From positions 1 to 64,000 of the forward strand of contig NZ_JAFCIY020000023.1 in NCBI RefSeq assembly GCF_020194955.2: 64,000 nucleotides of DNA, read 5' to 3'. Of this stretch, positions 25,196 through 35,037 are shown in pieces (positions within the stretch are counted from its first letter, which is position 1; each line of letters starts with the position of its first letter). A program made the position numbers and the translations under genes. The notes beneath the pieces were generated by a model. It was not told the origin of the DNA, ran no database searches, and was given only the letters and a program-made list of their open reading frames with translations. Origin of the DNA: Desulfuromonas sp. CSMB_57. Lineage in GTDB: Bacteria; Desulfobacterota; Desulfuromonadia; Desulfuromonadales; Syntrophotaleaceae.

Positions 25196-26398
25196 TCATT
25201 CCGGCGGCCGCCGCAAACTTACCCGATCGCCGTCGGCCAGATCCCGGCCGGGGTGAACGATGACCCTACTTCCTTCCGCCAGACCATCCCGAACCTCGCT
25301 GAAGGCGCCCCCCTGTTGGCCGATTCTCACCGGGCGCAGGCGCGCCCGGCGATTCTCGACGACGAAGGCCGCCCAGCCCTGCCGATGCCGGAACAGGGCG
25401 CTGGTCGGAACCCGCAGCACCTCGTCCGCCGCCCAGAGGATGAAGCGGGCGTTGACCCGGTAGGCATCGCCGAGGCGCTGCCAATCGGCGGCGGGGGAGG
25501 AGAAATCGACGATGACCAGCACCCGCTGCTCCTCGACGCCGAGGGCGGAAATTTTGGTGAAGCCGCCCGGTTCGATGCGCCGCACCCGGCCCTGCAGGGG
25601 CTCCGATTCGCCCCACCGCTCGAACTGTACCGGCATGCCGGGGCGCAGGCGCACGGCGTCGGCGGATAGCACATCCACCTCCACCTCCAGACTGGCCGGG
25701 TCGCCGAGTTCCAGGATGGGCATGCCGGCCTCCACCACCTGGCTGCTTTCGAAATAGCGCTTCAGAACCCTCCCTGCGACGGGCGCCCGCAGTTCAATCC
25801 GGCCGCTGGCCCGGGGATCCTGACGGCCGGCGTAGGCCAGGGCAGTGCGGGCGGCCTCCAACTCGTGACGCAAAGTCTGGACCCGATAGTCCGCGGCCCG
25901 CTGCAGGGCGCGGCTACGCGCGGCTTCAGCACGGATGGATTCCACTTCGCTGGCCGAGAGATAGCCGGCCCGGCCGAGTTCCCGACGGCGGTTTTCTTCG
26001 GCACTGGCATAGCGGGCTGCGGCGGCGGCCGCTTCGGCCTCCTTGCGGGCCGCGGCCAGGGCCGCATCGGCGGCGGCCACCCGGGCCCGGGCTTCCGCAA
26101 TCCGGCGGGCATCGAGAGTCGGCGCGGCAACCGCATCCAGCACCGCCACCACCTGTCCCGCCGCCACCTCGTCACCGGCCTCCAGTTGGATGCGGCGCAC
26201 CTGCCCGGCCAGAGGCGCGGAAATCAGATAGCGCTGGGCGACCCGGGTTTTGCCCTCCTCCTCGATGGTGCGGGCCATGGGTCCCCGGCTGACCATGGCT
26301 CCGTCCACGAGTTGCGGCCGGGGGCGAAAGCCCAGTGCCAGCAGAGCGATCAGGCCCAGTGCCAGCAATAGCCGCAGCAGGGTTTTGCGCCATTTCAT
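25196..26398 (-). CDS. HlyD/MacA-type efflux periplasmic adaptor
   Basis: A 400-residue membrane-fusion protein with one N-terminal TM segment (about 8-25). The biotinyl/lipoyl hairpin halves (about 35-85 and 190-215) flank an Ala/Arg/Glu-rich coiled coil (about 85-180), then a beta-barrel region with VDVLSADAVRLRPGMPV. It should link the FtsX-type ABC exporter upstream (26688-29782, same strand) to an outer membrane channel. The ATG 26398 has GGGAGGA upstream, whereas the longer frame reads into the hexamer repeat. No TolC gene is in the window. The 289-bp gap before it may provide its own promoter. Confidence 0.85.
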   Translation of the reverse strand: MKWRKTLLRLLLALGLIALLALGFRPRPQLVDGAMVSRGPMARTIEEEGKTRVAQRYLISAPLAGQVRRIQLEAGDEVAAGQVVAVLDAVAAPTLDARRIAEARARVAAADAALAAARKEAEAAAAAARYASAEENRRRELGRAGYLSASEVESIRAEAARSRALQRAADYRVQTLRHELEAARTALAYAGRQDPRASGRIELRAPVAGRVLKRYFESSQVVEAGMPILELGDPASLEVEVDVLSADAVRLRPGMPVQFERWGESEPLQGRVRRIEPGGFTKISALGVEEQRVLVIVDFSSPAADWQRLGDAYRVNARFILWAADEVLRVPTSALFRHRQGWAAFVVENRRARLRPVRIGQQGGAFSEVRDGLAEGSRVIVHPGRDLADGDRVSLRRPPE

Positions 26399-26472
26399 GA
26401 CATCCTCCCGTTTGGCGGATTGAAGGAAAAATAACTGGTTGTAGAACCAGCAGATGGTCGCCATTACCCTTG

Positions 26473-26532
26473 TCGTACTCGCAATCGTACTCGTTCTCGT
26501 ACTCGTACTCGTTCTCGTACTCGTACTCGTAC
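26473..26532. repeat. Hexanucleotide tandem repeat (TCGTAC)10, degenerate
   Basis: Ten contiguous six-base units, seven of them TCGTAC, two TCGTTC and one TCGCAA, without slippage of register. The tract lies 75 bp upstream of the adaptor start codon. It is followed by the palindrome TCGGTA-GT-TACCGA (26533-26546) and by an inverted repeat GAAACGACA / TGTCGTTTC (26549-26557, 26586-26594). Confidence 0.8.
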
Positions 26533-26673
26533 TCGGTAGTTACCGAAGGAAACGACAGCGATTCCGACAACGACAACTGTTCCGGTGTCGTTTCACTGAC
26601 AACATGGCATGTCCCAATAAATTTTAGACATAAACAAATCAAGCAGGTAATTCCGTTTCCCCGGTTTGACATG

Positions 26674-26699
26674 CAAAACACCCGCGGCTATTCGCGGGT
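26674..26699 (-). terminator. Hairpin overlapping the permease stop codon
   Basis: On the minus strand ACCCGCG and CGCGGGT form a 7-bp stem with the TAG stop in the loop, followed by GTTTTG. The short T run makes it a moderate intrinsic terminator; it would partly uncouple the adaptor from the upstream exporter genes. Confidence 0.45.
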
Positions 26700-29051
26700 C
26701 TTCAACACGGCAACCAGATCCAGGCGGTGCAGTCGGCGCCGCACGATCCAGCCCGACAGCAGGGCCGAGGCCATGACCACCACGGCGGCAAAGGCGTAGG
26801 TGGATGATTCCAGCACCAGGGGCACGCGGTAAAAGTCGGAGCGCAGGCCCACGGTCAGATACCAGCACAGGCCGCGTCCGACGAGAAAGCCGCAGGGGAT
26901 GCCGAGGGCCGTCAGCAAGGCCAACTCGCCCAGCAGGATATAGCTGATCTCGGCGCGACTGAAACCCAGCACCCGCAGGCTGGCCAGTTCGCGGCTGCGT
27001 TCCGAAAGGGCGATGCGGGCGCTGTTGTAGACCACCCCGAAAGCGATGCTGCCCGCCAGCAGGGTGCTGATGAAAGCGAAGGTCAGCACGGTGCGGGCCA
27101 TGGTTTCGTCAAAACTGAGGATCGCCGCCAGGCGATCGGTGATGCCGGCCACCCGCGGGCTGCGGTTGAGGGCGGCCACCACCGCCGGACGTTGTTCCGG
27201 ATCCAGGGCCAGCAGGGCGCCGGTCACCGCCGGCCCTTCGCCGAGCAGCCGGTTCAGGGCCTCGATATCCATGTAGGCGCCGACCCCGACATATTCCCGG
27301 ACCAGCCCTTCCACCACCACCGAGGTGCGCCGGCGCCGGCCTTCCAGCACCTCGACGCTGAGGGTGTCGCCCGGCTGGACGGCCAGCAATTCCGCCAGGA
27401 AATCGGTCAGGACCAGGCCTTGGCGAGGCGGATCGAGGACTTCGAATTGCTCATCCAGCACCCGCCGCAGATCGCCGCCGCGCACCAGTCCCTGCAGACC
27501 GGTGCGGAAGGTGCGATGGCCGTGACGCAGCAGCACCGGTGCCTGGCGTTGCGGTTCCACCGCCTGTACTCCCGGCAGGGCCGCCAGTTCGTGCAGCACC
27601 CGGCGGGAGGTTGGTTCGGTGAAGGTGACCGCCAGGTCATAGCGCTGCGCCAGGTCGAACTGGACCGCCAGCATGTGCCGCACGGCGCCCTGCTGGAAGT
27701 TGCCGACCATGAGGATGCCGCAGGCAAAGGCAATGCCCAGGATCGCCAGCAGGGATTTCACCGGCCGTCGTTCCAGGTGCCGCAGGATCATGCGGCTCGG
27801 TTGAGCCAGGTGGCGCTGCAGGCCCAGTCGTTCCACCAGGGTCGGCCGGTAGCGGGCCGGCGGCTCCGGCCGCATGGCCTCCGCCGGCGGCAGGCGATAG
27901 GCCTGGCGCAGGGCGCCGAAGGTGCCGAGCAGGGCGGCGCCGATGGTGATCAGGCTGCCGAGGGCGAGATGACTCGGCAACAGGCGGTAATCCAGCCATG
28001 GAAACCGGAAAAAATCCGCATACAGTTCGGACAGCACCCGGCCCAGCCAGAACCCGCCGACCGCGCCCAGGGCCAGGCCGAGGCCGGTCATGAGCAGCAC
28101 CAGTTGGGTGTAATGCAGGCTGACCTGAAAACGACTGTAGCCGAAGGCCTTGAGAATGGCAATCTGCTCCCTTTGGGTGGCGATGAGGCGGGCCAGGACG
28201 ACATGCAGCAAAAAAGCGGCCACGCCGAGAAAGATGGTCGGAAAGACCCTGGCCATGGTTTCGAGCTGCTGAAATTCCGCTTCCAGATAGCTGTGGGACA
28301 CCTGGTCGGCGCGGCCGATGGCTCCGGTGCCGCCGTAAGGCGCCAACAGCCGGTCCAGCGCCGCGATCACATCCCCCTCCCGGGCATCGCGGGCCAGGGT
28401 CAGTACGACGCTGTTGAAGGCGCCGTCCATGTCGTAGGCGGCCGCCAGGGGGGAGCGGTTCAGCCACAGGATGCCGTAACGCTTGGCATCGGGAAACAGA
28501 TCCCCGGGTTTGATCTGATAGACATGCTCGGGGCTCAGAGCGATGCCGGTCACCGTCAGTCGCTGTCGGCGACCGTTGATGACCGCCGCCAGGCCGTCGC
28601 CGGGTTGCAGGTGGTGGGCTTCGGCAAAGGATTCGCTGATCACCACCTCCCGGTCGCGGTCCGCGGCGGGCAGGCGGCCGCGGCGCAGGAACAGACGGTT
28701 GAGTTCCGGGTTGCGGCCGTCTGGCAGGGAAATCAGCAACCCGGTGGCGGGGTCGGTGAAGTCGGGTATTTCCAGACGCGCGGCCGCCACCACCCGCGTC
28801 TCCAACTGCTGGACGCCGGGCAGGGCGGCCAGGGCGGCGCCCAGCTCCTCCGGCGCCCGTTTCAGTTCGGCAAAGACCTCGGTAAAGCGGTAGTCGCGAT
28901 AAAAGGCCCGGCGGGTCTGCTGCAGGGCCTCCAAAGTGGACAGGGACATGAGCAGGGTCGCCACGCCGCCGGCGATGACCACGGCGATGGCCAGGGCCTG
29001 GCTGCGCAGTTGCCAAAGCTCCCGCCAGACCTTGCGGTGCAGGGCCGTCAC
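26688..29051 (-). CDS. FtsX-like ABC exporter permease
   Basis: A 787-residue membrane protein with an N-terminal TM near 18-38, a large periplasmic domain, and two FtsX permease units (three TM helices each, near 265-385 and 665-785) separated by a second periplasmic domain after another TM near 430. This layout is that of MacB/LolE-like type VII exporters with two fused permease halves. The GTG start overlaps the TGA of the ATPase gene (GTGA). Likely cargo is a lipid, peptide or siderophore, but nothing here identifies it. Confidence 0.87.
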   Translation of the reverse strand: MTALHRKVWRELWQLRSQALAIAVVIAGGVATLLMSLSTLEALQQTRRAFYRDYRFTEVFAELKRAPEELGAALAALPGVQQLETRVVAAARLEIPDFTDPATGLLISLPDGRNPELNRLFLRRGRLPAADRDREVVISESFAEAHHLQPGDGLAAVINGRRQRLTVTGIALSPEHVYQIKPGDLFPDAKRYGILWLNRSPLAAAYDMDGAFNSVVLTLARDAREGDVIAALDRLLAPYGGTGAIGRADQVSHSYLEAEFQQLETMARVFPTIFLGVAAFLLHVVLARLIATQREQIAILKAFGYSRFQVSLHYTQLVLLMTGLGLALGAVGGFWLGRVLSELYADFFRFPWLDYRLLPSHLALGSLITIGAALLGTFGALRQAYRLPPAEAMRPEPPARYRPTLVERLGLQRHLAQPSRMILRHLERRPVKSLLAILGIAFACGILMVGNFQQGAVRHMLAVQFDLAQRYDLAVTFTEPTSRRVLHELAALPGVQAVEPQRQAPVLLRHGHRTFRTGLQGLVRGGDLRRVLDEQFEVLDPPRQGLVLTDFLAELLAVQPGDTLSVEVLEGRRRRTSVVVEGLVREYVGVGAYMDIEALNRLLGEGPAVTGALLALDPEQRPAVVAALNRSPRVAGITDRLAAILSFDETMARTVLTFAFISTLLAGSIAFGVVYNSARIALSERSRELASLRVLGFSRAEISYILLGELALLTALGIPCGFLVGRGLCWYLTVGLRSDFYRVPLVLESSTYAFAAVVVMASALLSGWIVRRRLHRLDLVAVLKTRE

Positions 29052-29782
29052 CAGGACAACTCCCGGGCCGGCCGTTTGTCCGGGTTGCGCTCGATGGTGC
29101 TGATGCGGCCGTCACCGAGATGAATCACCCGGTCGGCCATGCGGGCGATGTCGGCGTTGTGGGTGATGACCACGGTGGTGGTGCCGAACTCACGGTTGAT
29201 GCGCTCCAGGACCTCCAGCACCACCACGCCGGTTTGGGAATCGAGGGCGCCCGTCGGTTCGTCGCACAGCAGCACCGCCGGCCGCTTGGCGATGGCCCGG
29301 GCGATGGCCACCCGCTGCTGTTCGCCGCCGGACAGTTGGGATGGAAAGTGGTCCAGGCGTTCCGCCAGGCCGACCAGGGTCAGGGCATCCTCGGGAGGCA
29401 TGGGATCGCGGGCGATTTCCGTGACGATGGCGACGTTTTCACGGGCCGTCAGGCTGGGGATGAGATTGTAAAACTGGAATACGAAACCGACCAGGTGCCG
29501 ACGAAATTCCGTCAGTTCCCGTTCTCCGGCTGCCACCAGGTTGCGGCCGCCGCAGATGACCTGGCCGCTGGTGGGGGTGTCGAGGCCGCCCAGGATATTG
29601 AGGAGGGTCGATTTTCCGCTGCCGGAGGGACCCAGCAGCACCACGAACTCACCGCGCGGCAGTTCCAGATCGATGCCGCGCAGGGCATGGACCTCCACCT
29701 CGCCCATGCGGTAGACCTTGGTGAGGGCCTGGGCGCGAAACACGATTTCGGTGTCGTCCGCTGTGCGGGAAGAAGACGCCAT
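29048..29782 (-). CDS. ABC transporter ATP-binding protein (MacB/LolD-type)
   Basis: A 244-residue ATPase. Walker [11 protein letters not shown]-loop [10 protein letters not shown], signature [16 protein letters not shown], Walker [14 protein letters not shown] and H-loop VITHN are all intact. The [14 protein letters not shown] segment is characteristic of the MacB/LolD family, which powers mechanotransmission rather than substrate passage through the membrane. It overlaps the permease gene and opens the exporter operon. No tightly linked gene lies upstream; tRNA-Ala begins about 160 bp away. Confidence 0.9.
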   Translation of the reverse strand: MASSSRTADDTEIVFRAQALTKVYRMGEVEVHALRGIDLELPRGEFVVLLGPSGSGKSTLLNILGGLDTPTSGQVICGGRNLVAAGERELTEFRRHLVGFVFQFYNLIPSLTARENVAIVTEIARDPMPPEDALTLVGLAERLDHFPSQLSGGEQQRVAIARAIAKRPAVLLCDEPTGALDSQTGVVVLEVLERINREFGTTTVVITHNADIARMADRVIHLGDGRISTIERNPDKRPARELSW

Positions 29783-29905
29783 GCCAGGTCCTGTCTTCGC
29801 CGTGGATAAACAAATATTTGCCCATGCCTACTATAACAGCTGGATGTCGGCGGATGTCAACGAAGATGCGGGTTTGCAGACGAAGGGGAGGAGGTAGGGC
29901 AGAAC

Positions 29906-29938
29906 GAAAAAAGGGTCAGCGAAAAATCGCTGACCCTT
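29906..29938 (-). terminator. Intrinsic terminator downstream of tRNA-Ala
   Basis: A perfect 12-bp stem AAGGGTCAGCGA / TCGCTGACCCTT with a four-base loop and a T run on the minus strand, eight bases beyond the tRNA. Confidence 0.8.
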
Positions 29939-29945
29939 GAATTCT

Positions 29946-30021
<76 letters not shown>

Positions 30022-30036
30022 GTGTCGTGGGCCAGT

Positions 30037-30065
30037 TTATAACAAAAGCCGCGGTCGGCTGTCAA
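30037..30065 (-). promoter_or_regulatory. Sigma-70 promoter of tRNA-Ala
   Basis: TTGACA (30065-30060) and TTATAA (30042-30037) are 17 bp apart on the minus strand, ending 15 bases before the tRNA 5' end. Confidence 0.7.
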
Positions 30066-30120
30066 CAGGTTTTTTTATCGGCAGCGGGCGCGGTTCGGGC
30101 GGCACTCCGGGGCTGTCGGA

Positions 30121-31410
30121 TCAGGTCAGGGTCAGGCTGACCAGGGACAAAGCCGCTGCGGCCAGCATCAGGGGGTGAATCCGGTGGAACCGGCCGATCC
30201 CGATCTGGATCAGGGTGTAGGATAAAAAGCCGAAGGCCAGGCCGGTGGAAATGGAATAGGTGAGGGGCATGAGGAGCAGGGTCAGAAAAGCCGGGAGCCC
30301 CTCCTCGAATTTGCTGAAATCGATGCGGCCGATGCCCCGCATCATCACCGCGCCGACCATGATCAGGGCCGGAGCAGTGGCAAAGGGGGGCACCACGGCG
30401 ATCAGGGGCGCAAAGAAAGCCGCCAACAGGAACAATCCGGCGGTGGTCACGCTGGTCAGGCCGGTGCGGCCGCCGTCGGCGACGCCGCTGGCCGATTCGA
30501 TGAAGGCGGTGGTGGTGCTGGTTCCCAGTATGGCGCCGCTCACCGTTGCCAGGGCATCGGCGGTCAACATGCGCGGCAGGCGCGGTATGTCGCCGTCCTC
30601 CTGAACCATGTCGGCTTCGTGGCAGACCGCCAGCAGAGTGCCGAGGCTGTCGAACAGGTCCATGAACATGAAGGTAAAGATGGCCGGCCACAGGGACCAT
30701 TTGAGGGCGCCAAGTATGTCGAGCTGAAAGGCTATGGGTGCCGGGGAGGGGGGCAGGGCGAGCATCGCCTTGGGCAGAGCGACCAGTCCGCCGACCAGGC
30801 CGAACCCGCTAACGGTGAGGATGGCGATGAGCAGCGCGCCGCGCACTCGGCGCACCTCCAGCAGCGCCGCCAGCAGCAATCCGGCCAAGCCGAGGACGGC
30901 CTGCGGCGAAAGGGTGCCGAATTGTACCAGCACGGCTTCGTTGCGGACCACCAGGCCGAGATGCTGCAGGCCGATAAAGGCAATAAAAAGGCCGATACCC
31001 CCGGCCGTGGCCAGTTGCAGGGACGTTGGGATTGCCCGCAGCAGTCGTTCGCGCACTCCCAGCCAGGTCAACAGCAGAAAAAACAGGCCGGATAGAAACA
31101 CCACGCCCAAGGCGGTTTGCCAGGACAAGCCCTGGCCGAGGACCAGAGTGTAGGCGAAAAAGGCGTTCAGTCCCATGCCGGGAGCCATCATCAGCGGCGC
31201 ATTGGCCCACAGGCCGACCAGCAGGGTTGCGAGGGCCGCCACCAGGCAGGTAACAGTGGTCAGGGCGCCGAGATCCATGCCGGCATCGGCCAACATGCGA
31301 GGATGGACGAAAATTATATAGGCCCCGGCCAGAAAGGTGGTGATCCCGGCAATGATTTCCGTGCGTACGGTGGTACCGTTCCGGCGCAGTAGAAATATTT
31401 TTTCCAACAT
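30121..31410 (-). CDS. NCS2 family purine permease (AzgA/GhxP-like)
   Basis: A 429-residue integral membrane protein with 12 or more hydrophobic segments. The N-terminal segment TEIIAGITTFLAGAYIIFV and MMAPGMGLNAFFAY are typical of the AzgA-like hypoxanthine/guanine/adenine permeases, proton symporters of the inner membrane. GTSTTTAFIESASGVADGGR is the conserved substrate-region motif. The ATG at 31410 is preceded by GGGAGG. No purine riboswitch was recognised upstream. Single-gene unit, divergent from the SrkA-like kinase. Confidence 0.9.
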   Translation of the reverse strand: MLEKIFLLRRNGTTVRTEIIAGITTFLAGAYIIFVHPRMLADAGMDLGALTTVTCLVAALATLLVGLWANAPLMMAPGMGLNAFFAYTLVLGQGLSWQTALGVVFLSGLFFLLLTWLGVRERLLRAIPTSLQLATAGGIGLFIAFIGLQHLGLVVRNEAVLVQFGTLSPQAVLGLAGLLLAALLEVRRVRGALLIAILTVSGFGLVGGLVALPKAMLALPPSPAPIAFQLDILGALKWSLWPAIFTFMFMDLFDSLGTLLAVCHEADMVQEDGDIPRLPRMLTADALATVSGAILGTSTTTAFIESASGVADGGRTGLTSVTTAGLFLLAAFFAPLIAVVPPFATAPALIMVGAVMMRGIGRIDFSKFEEGLPAFLTLLLMPLTYSISTGLAFGFLSYTLIQIGIGRFHRIHPLMLAAAALSLVSLTLT

Positions 31411-31635
31411 GGTTTCGACCTCCCGTGAGTTTGATCCCGGCTCAGTGGAAGTTTTGTAGCATGTTCATGAGGTTGGGCGCAATGAGCCCTGCGTGCCCTG
31501 GTTTGAAAGTGCATGTATTGAAAAAACCATTCTTCCGGTCTTGCCGGTTGAGCTGTCCGGGTGTTCCTGTTACATTGACCCTTTCGATCCGGCTCTGCCG
31601 GTTTTTTTTACTGGTTGGCACCGAGGAGAGTGGAA

Positions 31636-32619
31636 ATGACCATGGACCCGCATCCCTTTCAGCGCCTGTCCCCCGCTTTTGTCATGGACGCCGTGGAAAG
31701 TCGGGGATATCGGTGCGATTGCCGCACTCTGGGCCTGAACAGCTACGAGAACCGGGTTTATCAGGTCGGCATCGAAGAGGGGGCGCCCCTGGTGGCCAAG
31801 TTTTATCGTCCCGGTCGGTGGAGCGACGCCCAGATTCTCGAGGAACATGGGTTCTGTTTTGAACTGGCGGAGCACGAGCTGCCGGTCGTTGCCCCGTTGC
31901 GGAATGAGCGGGGCGAGAGCCTGTTTGCCTTCGGCGGCTTCAGGTTCGCTCTCTATCCGCGCCAGGGCGGGCATGCTCCGGAATTGGACAATCTGCGGAA
32001 TCTGCTGATTCTGGGCCGCCTCATGGGGCGGATTCACCGGGTCGGTGCGGTGCGGCCCTTCGACGTTCGACCGCGTCTGGATTGTCGCAGTTTCGGCCAT
32101 GAGGCCGTGGCGGAGGTCAGCGAGCGGTTTGTGCCGGCGGAGTTCAAGAGCAACTACGACGTCCTGGCCCGGGAACTGCTGCAGGGCATCGAGGACGTGC
32201 TGGCGCGCACGGGTCAGGTGCGTTATATCCGCACCCATGGCGACTGCCACGCCGGCAACATGCTGTGGCGCGACGGTGCGCCCCACTTTGTCGACTTTGA
32301 CGATGCACGCATGGCGCCCGCGGTGCAGGACCTCTGGATGATGCTGTCGGGCGATCGGGCCGCCAAAACCGTCCAACTGACGGAAATCCTCGATGGCTAC
32401 ACGGAATTCAACGAATTCGACCTGCGCGAGTTGGCGCTTATCGAAGCCTTGCGCAGCCTGCGCATCGTGCACTTTACGGCCTGGTTGGCACAGCGCTGGG
32501 AAGACCCGGCGTTTCCGCCGAGTTTTCCCTGGTTCAACACGCCGCGCTACTGGGGGGACCACATTCTGGAGTTGCGCGAGCAGATCGCGGCCCTCCGTGA
32601 GTCGCCGTTACAGGTTTGA
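31636..32619 (+). CDS. srkA: Stress response Ser/Thr protein kinase (SrkA/YihE-like)
   Basis: A 327-residue cytoplasmic kinase of the aminoglycoside phosphotransferase-like fold. The catalytic loop THGDCHAGNMLW (near 204-215) and metal-binding VDFDDAR (near 224) are intact, and NSYENRVYQVG near residue 35 is the SrkA nucleotide-binding loop. In E. coli SrkA protects against envelope and death-pathway stress. The ATG at 31636 is chosen for the GGAGAG just upstream; the frame extends seven codons further without such a site. It converges on the cupin gene. Confidence 0.88.
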   Translation: MTMDPHPFQRLSPAFVMDAVESRGYRCDCRTLGLNSYENRVYQVGIEEGAPLVAKFYRPGRWSDAQILEEHGFCFELAEHELPVVAPLRNERGESLFAFGGFRFALYPRQGGHAPELDNLRNLLILGRLMGRIHRVGAVRPFDVRPRLDCRSFGHEAVAEVSERFVPAEFKSNYDVLARELLQGIEDVLARTGQVRYIRTHGDCHAGNMLWRDGAPHFVDFDDARMAPAVQDLWMMLSGDRAAKTVQLTEILDGYTEFNEFDLRELALIEALRSLRIVHFTAWLAQRWEDPAFPPSFPWFNTPRYWGDHILELREQIAALRESPLQV

Positions 32620-32635
32620 GGAGCGGAGCTTGACC

Positions 32636-32986
32636 TTACCCCTCGGTCGGGGTTTTGAACATGGTCAGCAGCATCTTGAAGTTTTCCACTGCTGCCACGG
32701 CATGGGGGATATCCTTTGGCATGAGGATGATGTCGCCGGCGCCCAGCAGATGGCTCTGGCCGCCGATGCGAATTTCCGCCCGGCCGTCGAGCACCTGGAC
32801 GAAAGCGTCATAGGGGGCCGAATGCTCGGACAGGCCCTGCCCGGCGGCGAAGCTGAACAGGGTCAGGGTGCCGATGGTGCTCTTGGCCAGGGTGCGGCTG
32901 ACCACGGCGCCGGGTTGGTAGTCGACCAGTGCCTGCAGGGACAAGACGGTGGCGGCGGGGAAGGCTTCCGGGGTGGCGGAATGCAT
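32636..32986 (-). CDS. Cupin domain protein
   Basis: A 116-residue small beta-barrel protein. The two cupin motifs are visible: GQGLSEHSAPYDAFVQVLDG with the metal-ligand His near residue 55, and GDIILMPKDIPHAV with the second His near 92. Such single-domain cupins are often annotated as metal-binding or sensor proteins; no substrate can be assigned. The ATG at 32986 has AAAGGAG eight bases upstream, so the longer frame is rejected. A possible weak hairpin (ACCCC/GGGGT, 32638-32652) inside its 3' end may terminate the convergent kinase transcript. Confidence 0.82.
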   Translation of the reverse strand: MHSATPEAFPAATVLSLQALVDYQPGAVVSRTLAKSTIGTLTLFSFAAGQGLSEHSAPYDAFVQVLDGRAEIRIGGQSHLLGAGDIILMPKDIPHAVAAVENFKMLLTMFKTPTEG

Positions 32987-33167
32987 GGTGTGCTCCTTTG
33001 CGGGAATGAGAGGATGAACCGGCCTTGCCATTCATTTTAGGCCATTTTGCCTGCAATCCCAGGACCCGGCCTTGAGGAGGATCAAAAAACGACGGTTTGC
33101 CGCCGTGGGCCTGTACAGCAGGATTGAAACATCGAGGACGAAAAAATGCCCCTCGCAGGTTTAGCCC

Positions 33168-33197
33168 TTGACAAGCTTTGCCGCTTTGTTTTATATA
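33168..33197 (+). promoter_or_regulatory. Sigma-70 promoter of tRNA-Met
   Basis: TTGACA (33168-33173) is followed after 18 bp by TATATA (33192-33197), about 45 bp before the tRNA gene. The 250 bp upstream of it, back to the cupin gene, hold no other recognised element. Confidence 0.65.
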
Positions 33198-33242
33198 GTG
33201 GCTCTCCCGACGGGGAGTGACCAAAAATGACAGCAAGAACAA

Positions 33243-33319
33243 GGCGGTGTAGCTCAGTTGGTTAGAGCATGCGGCTCATATCCGCAGTGTCCGGAGTTCG
33301 AATCTCTGCACCGCCACCA
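33243..33319 (+). tRNA. tRNA-Met(CAT), elongator type
   Basis: A 77-base gene with encoded CCA. Acceptor GGCGGTG pairs with CACCGCC; D-arm AGCTCAGTTGGTTAGAGC; anticodon loop CTCATAT gives CAT; T-arm AGTTCGAAT. The first base pair G1-C72 excludes the initiator form. A tRNA-Ile(CAT) modified to lysidine cannot be fully excluded; tilS, whose product makes that modification, is directly downstream. Confidence 0.92.
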
Positions 33320-33328
33320 ATTTAAAGA

Positions 33329-33357
33329 AACCCCCTCTGGCCGCCAGAGGGGGTTTT
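33329..33357 (+). terminator. Intrinsic terminator after tRNA-Met
   Basis: AACCCCCTCTGG and CCAGAGGGGGTT form a 12-bp stem around a 3-base loop, followed by TTTT, ten bases after the tRNA. Confidence 0.8.
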
Positions 33358-33400
33358 CGCGTTGCGGCGGATTTTTCGTCCGCCGCGCCCGGGACGGTTC

Positions 33401-34768
33401 ATGCGTGCAAAGTTGCTTCGTACTCTGCAAAGGGATTGCCTGGTGCAGCCAGGCGAGGGGATTTTGGTCGGGTTGTCCGGCGGCCCCGATTCCATGGCCC
33501 TGTTGCACCTGTTGCTGCAGGTGGCGCCGGTTTTGCGCCTGAGGGTATCGGCGGCGCACCTGGACCACGGCATGCGGCGGGAGAGCGCGGACGATGCCGC
33601 CTTTGTCCGGCGCCTTTGCGACGACTGGCGGGTGCCCCTGGTGGTGGAGCGGCGAGATATCCCGGCCCTGGCCTGCCGGCACCGCCGCGGGCTGGAAGAA
33701 ACCGCCCGCGACCAGCGGCGGGCATTTTTGCAGGCCGCCGCGCAACGGCTGGATTGTGCCGCCATCGCTCTGGGCCATCATCGCGACGACCAGGCCGAGA
33801 CGGTGCTGCAGCGGCTGCTGCGGGGCTGCGGCAGCAGCGGCCTGGCGGGCATGCGTCTGCGGTCCGGCCCCTTCATCCGGCCCCTGCTCGAGGTTTCGCG
33901 CCAGGCGATTCTGGACTACCTGGCCGCCGAGGAACTGCCTTTTGTGGAGGATGCCAGCAACCGGGATCCGTCTTACACCCGCAACCGCATCCGGCATCAG
34001 CTGTTGCCGCAATTGCAGAGCTTCAATCCCCGCATTGCCGAACACCTGGCCCGCCTCGGCCGGCGACTGACCCTCGAGGAGGATTTCTGGGCCGAGGAGG
34101 AGCAACGGCAGTTGCAGTGCCTGGCCAGGATGGACGCTGATGGCTGGTGGTTGGAGCGGCCGGCCCTGCTGGCCCTGCATCCGGCCCTGCGCAGCCGAGT
34201 GCTGCGACGCGCCCTGGAGGGGGTGCGCGGCCACCTGCGGGGGGTGCAGGCCTGTCATCTGGATGCCTTGGAGCAGTTACTGGTCGGCGAGCGTCCGGAA
34301 GGGGAGTTGAACCTGCCGGAAGCCTGGGCCGGGCGCCGCTATCAGCGTCTGTGGCTGCGTCGCGCGCCGCCGCCGGAACCGGAGCCGTTCTGTGTCGTTA
34401 TTGCCGGGCCGGGCCGCTACCCCCTACCGGACGGCAGGCTGCTGGAGGTCGCGCTCTCCCATCATCCGTGGGGCGAGGACGCAGGTCGGGTGGAATTCGA
34501 AGCCGCGGCGGTGCCCTTTCCCCTGCAGGTACGCAGTTTTCGCCCCGGTGACCGCTTTCGGCCCGACGGGGCTCCGGGGGGGAAAAAACTCAAGGACTTT
34601 TTTATCGACGCCAAACTGGCTCGGGAAGTCCGCTACCGTCTGCCGCTGGTGGTCGCCGACGAAATCCTGTGGCTGGCGGGGCTGCGCCGCTGCGCCGGTC
34701 GCCGTGCCATCCCCGGCCGGGCCGTCCTGCATCTGTCCCTGCAGTCGGATGGCGGCGGAGCTGCCTGA
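33401..34768 (+). CDS. tilS: tRNA(Ile)-lysidine synthase
   Basis: A 455-residue PP-loop ATPase that converts C34 of tRNA-Ile(CAU) to lysidine. The P-loop is LSGGPDSMALL (near residue 26), followed by HLDHGMR, ARDQRRAFL and GHHRDDQAETVL. The C-terminal domain includes GDRFRPDGAPGGKKLKDFF, typical of TilS. The start ATG 33401 is preferred; 13 further in-frame codons precede it, and no strong ribosome binding site is visible for either. The following 269 bp to ftsH hold no recognised gene; the hpt gene often found between the two is absent. Confidence 0.93.
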   Translation: MRAKLLRTLQRDCLVQPGEGILVGLSGGPDSMALLHLLLQVAPVLRLRVSAAHLDHGMRRESADDAAFVRRLCDDWRVPLVVERRDIPALACRHRRGLEETARDQRRAFLQAAAQRLDCAAIALGHHRDDQAETVLQRLLRGCGSSGLAGMRLRSGPFIRPLLEVSRQAILDYLAAEELPFVEDASNRDPSYTRNRIRHQLLPQLQSFNPRIAEHLARLGRRLTLEEDFWAEEEQRQLQCLARMDADGWWLERPALLALHPALRSRVLRRALEGVRGHLRGVQACHLDALEQLLVGERPEGELNLPEAWAGRRYQRLWLRRAPPPEPEPFCVVIAGPGRYPLPDGRLLEVALSHHPWGEDAGRVEFEAAAVPFPLQVRSFRPGDRFRPDGAPGGKKLKDFFIDAKLAREVRYRLPLVVADEILWLAGLRRCAGRRAIPGRAVLHLSLQSDGGGAA

Positions 34769-35037
34769 GGAGGACTCCATACTTGTTAAAATAAGAGGAT
34801 TGTGATAGAACTTCACCGTATTTATCCGATGTTTTTCCGGCCGTCGGAACCATTACGGGGCGGACCAGAAAATCCGCGGTACATTATGACAACTCGGAAC
34901 TCGTAGACGAGACAAACCGTCTGTTTTCGGACCATGTCTGTTTGCGGGGAATCCCGGCCGACCCTGTTTACCCTCAGTCCAACCGTCTGTCAGGCGCCAT
35001 GCCGCAGGCGTACCAACGCATCCTGTAAGGGGGAAGA

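Noticed and set aside
26172-26681. 169-residue frame with Tyr-Glu-Tyr-Glu repeats
   Set aside because: It is only a translation of the hexanucleotide tract fused to a shifted frame of the adaptor gene; the adaptor starts at 26398 with a clear ribosome binding site.
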